In this document: positions 25,801 to 32,081 of the stretch, piece after piece
Layout: each line of letters begins with the position of its first letter
Numbering within the stretch: position 1 is the stretch's first letter
NCBI RefSeq assembly: GCF_003427025.1
Contig: NZ_QVAI01000008.1
Span: 124,001-188,000 of the forward strand
Source of the DNA: Jiangella endophytica
GTDB lineage: Bacteria > Actinomycetota > Actinomycetes > Jiangellales > Jiangellaceae
Direction: 5' to 3'
DNA: 64,000 nucleotides
The notes under the pieces: model-generated
Database searches by the model: none
What the model saw: only the letters and a program-made list of their open reading frames with translations
Told to the model about the DNA's origin: nothing
Position numbers and translations under genes: made by a program

Positions 25801-26006
25801 TCGCGAACCAGCTGGTCACCGCCGGCGTCATCACCGGCCGGGAGCGGGGCATGCTGACCCGCACCGCGGCCCAGTCCGAGGTCGGCAAGACGCCGCCGGC
25901 CGAGTCGGTACCGGCCGAGCCGGCCGCGGCGAAGGCCTCGGCCGCAGCCGCACCCGCCGAGCCGTCGATCGAGGAGGCGCTCGCGCACCACGCCGGACAC
26001 CACTGA
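22842..26006 (+). CDS. Secreted cupredoxin with eight OmpL47-like repeats
   Basis: A 1054-residue exported protein. ATG 22842 was chosen over GTG 22830 because GAGG lies 11 nt before it and inside the ribosome-site range, whereas for the GTG the site overlaps the codon. After a signal segment (about 26-50) comes a type 1 copper domain (about 75-177) with ligands in MPHTLTFE and YFCAFPGHGSMTG (His, Cys, His, Met). Eight repeats of about 94 residues follow (about 181-929; TTPPDVSA, YRATDNAGN), then the same unrecognised domain as in the preceding protein (GCTINDLIDDE, NHGQFVRHV; about 933-1016) and an Ala/Glu tail ending HHAGHH. It probably shuttles electrons while the repeat stalk positions it at the surface. 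Confidence 0.88.
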   Translation: MLQRLWADLTGRHPSTGRSGRRRVTPQGVVVAVLTMALMAVGLVPTAAALRGAPAATSTSSASAGAAETAAAQTLTWTGNNSVTAYGTAPTTAVAGPTTIVFENSVATGNTSGMPHTLTFETGDPQYNQDVVLDITANPFDPNGGRHEVEVVLTPGVYRYFCAFPGHGSMTGLLVVTDGPEDTTPPEVSAQVTGDQNADGDYVGSATVTVSATDTGSGVDTIEYEIDDLGFQPYTAPVVVDEVGDHSVQYRATDNAGNTSEVESVQFTVAEPEPDDTTPPDVSAAVSGEQDDDGNYVGSATVTVTATDAESGVASVEYALDGGAFQAYTAPVVVSAIGAHTVQYRATDNAGNVAPVESAAFTVVEPEPDDTTPPDVSAAVSGDQNADGDYVGSATVTITATDAQSGVASVEYSLNGAAFAPYTAPVVVSSVGDHTVQYRATDNAGNVAPVEAVQFTVVEPEPDDTTPPDVSATVSGEQNDEGDYVASATVTVTATDAESGVASIAYALDGGSFQPYTTPVVVTALGEHTVQYRATDNAGNTSPVESVTFTVVEPEPDDTTPPETSAAVTGDQNADGDYVGSATVTITASDAQSGVASIEYNLDGAGFTAYTTPLVVSALGDHTVQYRATDNAGNVAPVGSVAFTVVEPEPDDTRPPDVSAAVAGDQNPDGEYVGSATVTITATDAQSGVASIAYALDGGSFQPYTTPVTVSAVGDHVVQYRATDNAGNTSPVESVAFTVVAPEPDDTTPPETSAAVTGDRNDEGDYIGAATVTVTATDAQSGVASIEYNLDGAGFTAYTAPVVVSSVGDHTVQYRATDNAGNVAPVESVAFTVVAPEPDDTTPPTVAASVAGEQNPDGAYVDSATVTVTATDAESGVASVVYSLDDGAFVPYTGPVVVSSVGEHTVRYRATDHAGNESEAGSVTFTVVERDGDACPDSDTRPTVVIGGLDSLVANVDRGDGCTINDLIDDEGEWANHGQFVRHVTEVANQLVTAGVITGRERGMLTRTAAQSEVGKTPPAESVPAEPAAAKASAAAAPAEPSIEEALAHHAGHH
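23385..25630 (+). repeat. Eight in-frame tandem repeats of about 282 bp
   Basis: Each copy encodes about 94 residues with the order DDTTPP(D/E)(V/T)SA, GDQNADGDYVGSATVT, TATDAxSGVASxEY, PYTxPVVVS, GDHTVQYRATDNAGN, FTVVEPEP. The pattern matches OmpL47-type bacterial Ig-like domains. Neighbouring copies share long nearly identical DNA blocks, so recent duplication or gene conversion is likely and copy number may vary between strains. Confidence 0.9.
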
Positions 26007-26080
26007 TTCCCTTGTCCCTTGTGGGACTCATCGCCGCATCGGACCTCGCGGTCGGCCCTGACCCATGACGGATCGACCAC

Positions 26081-26113
26081 GGACGCCCCGGGGACCGCAG
26101 CCCCGGGGCGTCC
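26081..26113. terminator. Bidirectional hairpin terminator
   Basis: A perfect 13-bp GC stem (26081-26093 with 26101-26113) with a 7-nt loop lies between the convergent cupredoxin gene (ends 26006) and YihY-type gene (ends 26119), where it can serve both. Confidence 0.8.
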
Positions 26114-26118
26114 GCCTG

Positions 26119-26973
26119 TCATCCCCTGAGCCAGCGGCCCAGCTGACCGTCGTCCGTCACGACCACCCGGCCGATGACCGCCGTCACGAGAAAGCAGAGC
26201 GAGACCACGTACAGCCAGGCCAGATACGTGAACGCGACGCCGATGGAGCCGAACCGGTCCGCGCTGGAATCCAGCGCCCGCGGCAGCCAGACCGCCGACG
26301 CCGGGCGGACCGCGAGCATCGTGACCGCGAACAGCAGTGCGCCGGGCAGCAGCAGCCGCGGCCGGACGGCGCCGGCCAGCAGCACCCACGGCAGGAACAG
26401 CGTGACCGCCGTGTCCGCCGCGAACGCCGTCACCGACTGCCAGGCCCGCGGCTGCGGCAGTTCGCCGGCCAGCACCGCCAGCTGCCGCACGACGACGATC
26501 GACAACGCGAGTCCGACGACCGCGGCCAGCCAGCGCCAGGCCGAGCCGAGCCGGTTGCGCGGCCGCGGCAACGCCCACACCGCCGTGAACGCCCGCGTCA
26601 CCGCGCGCGACAGGCTGGTCGCCGACACCAGCACGATCAGCACGCCGACCACCCCGAACGCCGTCCCCGCCGCGCCCTGCACCGCGTCGTCCATCACCGC
26701 CCGCGACTCGTCCGGGATCTGCAGCGCCTGCGCCGTCGCGTCCGTCGCGCTCGCACCGGACCACGTCGCGAACAGGATGAGGATCGGCAGCACCGAGCTG
26801 AACACCTGGGCCGCCACCGTCATCGCCCGATCGAACACGTCGATGCGCACACACGCGGCGGCGCCGCCGGCCGCGATCCGGCCAGGCCAGCGCCCGATGA
26901 CCCACCTCAGCCTCCGCGGCACCCACTCCAGCTCGGCATCGGCGCCGTGTGCGTCGTCTGACACACGGCCCAT
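26119..26973 (-). CDS. YihY/BrkB-family membrane protein
   Basis: A 284-residue integral membrane protein of the YihY/UPF0761 family, whose function is not firmly known. There are about six hydrophobic segments. Typical family features are the N-terminal FDRAMTVAAQVFSSVLPILI, the ATSLSRAVTRAFTAVWALPR loop and the late FGSIGVAFTYLAWLYVVSLC helix. The actinomycete versions usually begin with a similar charged N-terminus. ATG 26973 lies behind a weak GGTGGG; the much longer open frame upstream is antisense to the next gene. No operon partner is present. Confidence 0.85.
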   Translation of the reverse strand: MGRVSDDAHGADAELEWVPRRLRWVIGRWPGRIAAGGAAACVRIDVFDRAMTVAAQVFSSVLPILILFATWSGASATDATAQALQIPDESRAVMDDAVQGAAGTAFGVVGVLIVLVSATSLSRAVTRAFTAVWALPRPRNRLGSAWRWLAAVVGLALSIVVVRQLAVLAGELPQPRAWQSVTAFAADTAVTLFLPWVLLAGAVRPRLLLPGALLFAVTMLAVRPASAVWLPRALDSSADRFGSIGVAFTYLAWLYVVSLCFLVTAVIGRVVVTDDGQLGRWLRG

Positions 26974-27141
26974 CCCACCGTCCGGCCGACGGTCGAGCGC
27001 CACCCTCAGCGGGTGATGTCCGAGCGCGGACGGCGCTCGGCCGGTGTCATTGTGTCGAGCGGCAGCACCCGGCGACCCGGTCGGGCTCCCATCGGCGTCC
27101 GCGCCCGGTTGGAGGGCCGCTCCCCTGGCAATGATGTCCCC

Positions 27142-28119
27142 ATGACGTTGTCGACGGCGTTCACGGACCTGTTCGGGTTGCGGCATCCGATCGCGCTCGC
27201 GCCGATGGGCGGGTCGGCCGGTGGCGCCCTGGCGTCGGCCGTGTCGCGCGCCGGCGGCTTCGGGATGCTGGGCGCCGCGTTGGGCGACCGGGCGTGGCTC
27301 GATCGCGAGGCGCCGATCGTCGCGTCCGACCCGGCGCTGCCGTGGGGCGTCGGGTTCCTCACCTGGGGCATCCAGGACGGCGCGGTCGAGCGTGCGCTGG
27401 AGTACGGTCCGCGGGCGGTCATGCTGTCCTTCGGCGACCCCGCTCCGTACGCCGCCCGGATCCGTCAGGCGGGTGCGGCGCTGATCCTGCAGGTCACCGA
27501 CCTCGAGGAGGCCAGGCAGGCCGTCGACCTGGGCGCCGACGTCATCGTGGTCCAGGGGACCGAGGCCGGCGGGCACGGCGCCCGGAACGGCCGGTCGACG
27601 CTGCCGTTCGTGCCCGTCGTGGCCGACCTCGCGGCGCCCGTGCCGGTACTGGCGGCCGGCGGCATCGCCGACGGCCGCGGTGTGGCTGCCGCCCTGGCGC
27701 TGGGTGCGGCCGGGGCCCTGATCGGCACGCGGTTCCAGGCCACGACCGAGTCTCTGGCCGATCCCGCCATCGTCCGGGCGATCGTCGAAGGATCGGCCGC
27801 GGACACCGAGCGCAGCACCGTCCTCGACATCGCCCGCGGCTCCCCCTGGCCGTCGCGGTACCCGGCCCGCACCCTCGGCCATCCCTACCTCGACCGGTGG
27901 CGCGACCGCGAGACCGACCTCGCCGGCGACGCCCAGGCCCTGCGCGACTACCAGGACGACGTGGCGCGTGGCGCGATACCCCCGCTCCCCGTCTGGGCGG
28001 GCGAGGGGGTCGATCTCATCACCGACCTCCCCTCGGCCGGCGACCTCGTCGCCACCCTGATCGCCCAGGCCGAGGACGCCCTGGCCCGAGCGGGACGCCG
28101 CCCGCCGTCGTCGGGGTAA
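27142..28119 (+). CDS. Nitronate monooxygenase / 2-nitropropane dioxygenase family protein
   Basis: A 325-residue FMN-dependent TIM-barrel enzyme that oxidises alkyl nitronates such as propionate 3-nitronate. Family marks are LRHPIALAPMGGSAGG at the N-terminus, LILQVTDLEEARQAVDLGAD, the phosphate-binding VVQGTEAGGHGAR with the catalytic-region His, VLAAGGIADGRGVAAALALGA and IGTRFQATTES. ATG 27142 gives the standard family start; the frame is open 43 codons upstream without family similarity. It is followed by the tRNA gene 34 bp downstream and is divergent from the YihY-type gene. Confidence 0.88.
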   Translation: MTLSTAFTDLFGLRHPIALAPMGGSAGGALASAVSRAGGFGMLGAALGDRAWLDREAPIVASDPALPWGVGFLTWGIQDGAVERALEYGPRAVMLSFGDPAPYAARIRQAGAALILQVTDLEEARQAVDLGADVIVVQGTEAGGHGARNGRSTLPFVPVVADLAAPVPVLAAGGIADGRGVAAALALGAAGALIGTRFQATTESLADPAIVRAIVEGSAADTERSTVLDIARGSPWPSRYPARTLGHPYLDRWRDRETDLAGDAQALRDYQDDVARGAIPPLPVWAGEGVDLITDLPSAGDLVATLIAQAEDALARAGRRPPSSG

Positions 28120-28153
28120 GGTTCTCGGGCGCGAGCGTTCACTCGCCGCTCCC

Positions 28154-28230
28154 GGGGCGGTAGCTCAGCCGGTTAGAGCAGGGGACTCATAATCCCTGGG
28201 TCGTGGGTTCGAGTCCCACCCGCCCTACCA
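28154..28230 (+). tRNA. tRNA with CAT anticodon (elongator Met or Ile2)
   Basis: A complete 77-nt cloverleaf with CCA encoded. Acceptor 5' strand GGGGCGG pairs with CCGCCCT, the anticodon loop is CTCATAA and the T arm is GTGGG-TTCGAGT-CCCAC. The CAT anticodon fits elongator tRNA-Met or the lysidine-modified tRNA-Ile2, which cannot be separated safely by eye; it is not the initiator type, as the first pair is a G-U wobble and not a mismatch and the three G-C pairs of the initiator anticodon stem are absent. Confidence 0.92.
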
Positions 28231-28516
28231 GCAAGACAGCAACGACGCACCTTCACCACCGCGAGTCGATCCTCTCGAACACGCTCTCGGTCCGGAACGC
28301 GAGGACCGCCCGCGGACGCGGATCGCGCACCGATGAGGTTCTCGCGCCGCGCCCGGCGACGGCCCTCCCTCCGCGCCTTCCTCGCGTTCCGAGCGACCTG
28401 TCGGCCGACTCGCCGGAGATGAGGGCGACGGCGTCGTCGATCGTGACGATGTTCCTCGGGCAGGAAGAAGCCCCGCCGGCGACACCGGCGGTGCGGTGGT
28501 GTCCGGACCGGTGTGA
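28231..28516. other. Intergenic stretch with nothing recognised
   Basis: 286 bp between the tRNA and the end of the sigma-factor gene. Open frames exist but encode Arg-rich low-complexity products typical of antisense or non-coding GC-rich DNA. I see no promoter or hairpin of note. Confidence 0.4.
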
Positions 28517-29512
28517 TCACAGCGTCGGGGGCAGGTCCAGCCATGGTTTGCCGGTGGCGTCGAATCCGGTCAGCTCGGCGATCTTCCCGTCGGCGATGTG
28601 CAGGACCGCGATGGCGAACAGCCGGTACTCCGGGTCGTCGGGGGTGCGCAGGTACAGCGCGGCGGCCGGCATGCGGTTGACCGTCGTGGTGATACCGCGC
28701 CAGTCGTCGTGGCCTCGCTGGAAGAGCCCACCGGAGACCCAGCCGTCCACCGCGTCCTTGGCCGTCGTGGTCGAGGTGCCCGCCTCGGGCAGCATCGCGA
28801 AGCGCAGGTCGTCGCGCAGCAGGGACATCAGCCCGTCGAGGTCGTTGCGCTCATGGGCGTCGATGTACGACTTCACCACGCCGCGCTCGTCATTCGACAA
28901 CTCGGGGCTCCGCCAGCCGAGGCGGTCGGGCAGCTGCTCACGCATCGTCACGCGCGCCCGCTGCAGTGCGCTGGTCACCGATGCGACGGTCAGCTCGAGG
29001 GCGTCGGCCGCCTTCGACGCCGGCCAGCCGAGGACGTCGCGCAGGATGAACACCGCCCGCTGCCGCGGCGGCAGGTGCTGGACGGCGACGATGAACGCCA
29101 GCTCGATCGTCTCCCGCGCCACCACCGACTCCTGCGGGTCCTCGGGGAGCATCCGGTCGGGGTACGGCTGCAGGTACAGCACCTCGGAGCCGGGGTCCGG
29201 CAGCTCGGACGGTACGGGAGTGCGATCATTGCGCCTCCTCAGGAAGTCGAGGCAGACGTTCGTCGCGATCCGGTACAGCCAGGTCCGCAGCGAAGCGTGG
29301 CCCTGGAACGACTCGCGTTTGTTCCACGCCCGCAGGAACGTCTCCTGCGTCATGTCCTGGGCGTCCTCGTAGTTCGCGAGCATCCGGTAGCAGTGCACCT
29401 GCAGCTCACGCCGGTGACGTTCCGTGATGAGCGCGAACCGCGCCGTATCGCCTGAGCGAACCACCGCGATGAACGTGGCCTCGTCGGCGCCCATCGGTCT
29501 GGCGTCGGTCAT
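28517..29512 (-). CDS. ECF sigma factor with SnoaL-like C-terminal domain
   Basis: A 331-residue extracytoplasmic-function sigma factor. Region 2 is FALITERHRRELQVHCYRML through DAQDMTQETFLRAWNKRESF and SLRTWLYRIATNVCLD; region 4 is HLPPRQRAVFILRDVLGWPA, SKAADALELTVASVTSALQRAR. A SnoaL-type domain of about 110 residues follows (VVKSYIDAHERNDLDGLMSL to KIAELTGFDA), as in SigG/SigJ-like factors, where the tail regulates sigma activity in place of a separate anti-sigma factor. ATG 29512 is preceded by GGAAGG; the in-frame GTG at 29530 overlaps that site. No anti-sigma gene is adjacent, in agreement with this class. Confidence 0.9.
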   Translation of the reverse strand: MTDARPMGADEATFIAVVRSGDTARFALITERHRRELQVHCYRMLANYEDAQDMTQETFLRAWNKRESFQGHASLRTWLYRIATNVCLDFLRRRNDRTPVPSELPDPGSEVLYLQPYPDRMLPEDPQESVVARETIELAFIVAVQHLPPRQRAVFILRDVLGWPASKAADALELTVASVTSALQRARVTMREQLPDRLGWRSPELSNDERGVVKSYIDAHERNDLDGLMSLLRDDLRFAMLPEAGTSTTTAKDAVDGWVSGGLFQRGHDDWRGITTTVNRMPAAALYLRTPDDPEYRLFAIAVLHIADGKIAELTGFDATGKPWLDLPPTL

Positions 29513-29605
29513 GGTCAGCAATCCTTCCACCGGTGCGAGGGGTCTACCAGGACTGACGACGTGGCGGGGGATTTCTGATCGGTGGAAGCCGCTGACACCG
29601 AGCCG

Positions 29606-29804
29606 TCAGGACGAAACCAGTCCAGCCTCCTCATGCAGCTCGCGCACGATGGCATCGTGCGGTGTCTCCTCGCCGTCCGCTCCGCCTCCGAGCAGGCTTC
29701 CATGACCTGGCCATGCGATGTGGGCGAAGTCGTCAGGCAGGGTGCATGAGCACTTGCCCGTCGCTGTTGGTGATGATCGCCACAGCACCACCTGCTGTGG
29801 ACAT
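29606..29804 (-). pseudogene. Frameshifted and truncated Nudix hydrolase
   Basis: From ATG 29804 (ribosome site GAGG upstream) the frame reads MSTAGGAVAIITNSDGQVLM, then breaks near 29745. In the next frame it continues DDFAHIAWPGHGSLLGGGAD and the Nudix box GEETPHDAIVRELHEEAGL, then stops a few codons later at 29606. The Nudix signature is thus nearly intact but the gene is split by a frameshift and lacks roughly the last half of a normal 140-150 residue protein. It lies only 52 bp from the MITE-like element. Confidence 0.75.
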
Positions 29805-29856
29805 CGGCGCATTCCTCACGCTGTCGTGCAGTTCCGTGGACACGCTGGACCACCCG

Positions 29857-30164
29857 CTAGATGAGTGAGTCCGAAGGGGTTCTTCGGTGGTTCCGCGGTC
29901 TGATCGCGCCGGTGGCGTCGGCCGGTCCGGTGAGCGGTGTGGGATCGCCGCCCCTCAGCCCCCGGCCCACCCGGTTCGAGCATGATCACCTGCCCCCCGG
30001 GCACGGCAGTTCATGGCGCTGTCAATCGTCATCAACGACGAAGGGCCGGGTCACATCGTCACGCCGTGGCGCCGACGCGACAGCCACCCGTGCGGCGGAC
30101 CCGTCCGTCCCGTCCTCGACTCCCGACCTGCCGTCCTCACCACCATTCGGACTCACTCATCTAG
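29857..30164. mobile_element. MITE-like element with 19-bp perfect terminal inverted repeats
   Basis: CTAGATGAGTGAGTCCGAA at 29857-29875 is repeated exactly in inverted orientation at 30146-30164. The 308 bp between the outer ends hold no gene that I can support; a small hairpin (CCGAAG/CTTCGG) lies just inside the left end. No clear target duplication flanks it (CCG versus AGA), so it may recognise a CTAG target or have decayed. The right end supplies the stop codon of the Gfo/Idh/MocA gene. Confidence 0.6.
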
Positions 30165-31276
30165 AGAGTGCGAGCGGCCGGATTCCAGGCGTCCGGCAGT
30201 ACTGGGCTGGGCTCGACCGTCGAAAGGACACGCACGACGTTACCGGCGGCGATCGACTCCGCCGTGGCGTCCATGATGTCGAGGACGTGGAAGGCCAGCT
30301 CTGCTGGCGCCTGCTCGCGCACGCCCGCACGTATCGAGCGTGCGAGGTCGAGGATCCCGCAGCCGCGGCCGTACTCGAACCCGGACGGCGGCACGACTTC
30401 ACCGTCCGGCGTGTCGGCGGTGAAGATCGTGCTCGGCCCGGTGAACGTGTTGGGATTGGGAGTCTGGATCGTACCCAGGGTCCCCATGACGTCGATGCCG
30501 CCTGCGCGCCGCAGATAGGAGTCGAAGCTCAGCACCGCGACCGCGGAGGCCCCTGATTCGAAGGTGATGAGGGCATGGACGTTCGTCGGCACGTCAACCG
30601 CGAACTCGGTCCCTTCGTTCGGGCCGGAACCGATGACGCGGACCGGCCGTGCTCGGGTTCCGGTCGCCATCACGCTCGCCACCGGGCCGAGGTTCTGCAC
30701 GAGAGCCGTGAGGTAGTACGGCCCCATGTCGAACAACGGCCCACCACCCCGCGCGAACAAGAACTCGGGGCTCGGATGCCATAGGTCCGGGCCGGGCGTC
30801 TGGAAGAGCAACAGGGCGGACTGCGGATCCCCGATCCGCCCCGAGGCGATGAGTCGCCGCGCGGTCTGCAACCCGGCGCCGAGGAAGGTGTCCGGTGCGC
30901 AGGCAACGCGCAGTCCCGCCGCCTGAGCCGATTCCAGCACCTCCCGCCCGGAGGCCCGATCCAGGGCGAGCGGCTTCTCGCTCCAGATGTGTTTGCCACC
31001 GGCGATGATCTGCCGATCCACGTCCGCGTGCACGGCAGGGCTCGTCAGGTTCGCGACGATCTCGACCTGATCGTCCGCGAGTAGGTCCGCCACGGTCCCG
31101 GCGCGCGGTATGCCGAAGGAGTGCGCACGGTCCTGTGCGCGCGAGAGCTCGATGTCGGCGATGAAGCGGACGTCGAGATCAGGAAATGCCGTGAGGTTCT
31201 CGAGGTACCGCTGGCTGATGACCCCTGCGCCGATGATGCCGATGCCGACCGGCCCGGCGCCCCGACCCGCGGCCAT
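30161..31276 (-). CDS. Gfo/Idh/MocA-family sugar dehydrogenase
   Basis: A 371-residue NAD(P)-dependent oxidoreductase. The Rossmann motif is VGIGIIGAGVISQRYLENL, the catalytic-loop EKP is in HIWSEKPLALD, and the C-terminal domain contains GGPLFDMGPYYLTAL and the substrate-side His in AFHVLDIMDA. Such enzymes oxidise or epimerise sugars and inositols. Its ATG shares bases with the stop of the upstream epimerase gene (ATGA), so the two are translationally coupled at the end of the glycan operon. The last codons NPAARTL and the stop fall in the right end of the MITE-like element, so the original C-terminus may have been altered slightly. Confidence 0.9.
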   Translation of the reverse strand: MAAGRGAGPVGIGIIGAGVISQRYLENLTAFPDLDVRFIADIELSRAQDRAHSFGIPRAGTVADLLADDQVEIVANLTSPAVHADVDRQIIAGGKHIWSEKPLALDRASGREVLESAQAAGLRVACAPDTFLGAGLQTARRLIASGRIGDPQSALLLFQTPGPDLWHPSPEFLFARGGGPLFDMGPYYLTALVQNLGPVASVMATGTRARPVRVIGSGPNEGTEFAVDVPTNVHALITFESGASAVAVLSFDSYLRRAGGIDVMGTLGTIQTPNPNTFTGPSTIFTADTPDGEVVPPSGFEYGRGCGILDLARSIRAGVREQAPAELAFHVLDIMDATAESIAAGNVVRVLSTVEPSPVLPDAWNPAARTL

Positions 31277-32031
31277 CACCGGAGTCCCTGCGCACGGAGA
31301 AACGCGACCGACGCCGCGACGCCCTCGAGGCTGTCGCCCGCATACGCGTCGAACTCGACGACGCACAGTGCTGCGGGTGCTGCGGCAAGGATGTCGAGGA
31401 CGGGCAGGCGTCCTTGCCCCGCGGGTACCTGCTTCCTGGTGTCTCGTGAGAGATCGCCGTCCTTGACGTGCAGGGCCACCACCCGGTTCCCCAGCCGTTC
31501 GATCAACTCGGCGGACCTCGCTCCGGCGGCCTCGGCCCAGTACGCGTCGATCTCGAGCACGATGCGATCGTCGAGGCGGGTGGCGAACGCCTCGAGTGCG
31601 GTGACCCCGTCCACTGTGGTCTCGATCTCCCACCAATGGTTGTGGTAGCCGACGCTGATCCCGTACCGGGCAGCTCTGGCAGCCGCGGCATTGAGGTCCG
31701 CGGACAGGCGGTCGAGTCCGCCGGTGTCGATCCAGCGTTCCTCGGGGCTGTTCGGAAGTATGAGGGTTCCGACACCCACCTCGGCTGCCGCGGCGAAGAT
31801 CTCGTCCTGATCGCCGAGGTCGAGGAAGCCTGCGTGGGCAGTGGGTGCGGTGAGCCCGGCCTCGCCCAGCGCCCGGTCGTACGTCGGCGCCGAGTCGGAC
31901 GTGAATCGGAAGAGCTCGACCTGCGACAGGCCGAGGTCGGCGAGCGCATGGAGGGTTCCCAGGAAGTCCTTCTCCAGCTGGTCTCGCACGGAGTACAGCT
32001 GAACGGACAGGGACGAAGGCGATGCAGACAC
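31276..32031 (-). CDS. Sugar phosphate isomerase/epimerase (xylose-isomerase-like TIM barrel)
   Basis: A 251-residue TIM-barrel protein of the IolE/IolI/Hyi superfamily that interconverts keto-sugars or inositol derivatives with a divalent metal. Recognisable parts are LSVQLYSVRDQLEKDF, GLSQVELF, SVGYHNHWWEIE, IVLEIDAYWAEAAG and VVALHVKDGD; the metal ligands are expected in the Glu, Asp and His of these strands. GTG 32031 was chosen for its AGGAG at 4 nt; ATG 32043 is in frame but has no ribosome site. It overlaps the dehydrogenase start and likely passes its product to it. Confidence 0.85.
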   Translation of the reverse strand: MSASPSSLSVQLYSVRDQLEKDFLGTLHALADLGLSQVELFRFTSDSAPTYDRALGEAGLTAPTAHAGFLDLGDQDEIFAAAAEVGVGTLILPNSPEERWIDTGGLDRLSADLNAAAARAARYGISVGYHNHWWEIETTVDGVTALEAFATRLDDRIVLEIDAYWAEAAGARSAELIERLGNRVVALHVKDGDLSRDTRKQVPAGQGRLPVLDILAAAPAALCVVEFDAYAGDSLEGVAASVAFLRAQGLR

Positions 32032-32081
32032 AGAACTCCTCATCGAGGTGACCCGGGCGAACGGAGAGCTCGAGCGCGTCG

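Noticed and set aside
22755-26003. A 1082-codon antisense frame over the cupredoxin repeats
   Set aside because: Its regular repeats only reflect the sense repeats; the sense strand has recognisable copper ligands and a ribosome site.
7862-28153. An integrative island between the tRNA relic and the intact tRNA
   Set aside because: Order and orientation are wrong for integration into the intact gene, there is no integrase, and the genes between are ordinary.
28231-28516. A small Arg-rich protein gene after the tRNA
   Set aside because: Three frames give equally Arg-rich low-complexity products and none has a ribosome site.
7722-30036. A 15-nt sequence shared by 7722-7736 and 30022-30036 as a mobile-element signature
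   Set aside because: One shared 15-mer is about what chance gives in 64 kb, and the flanks do not match.
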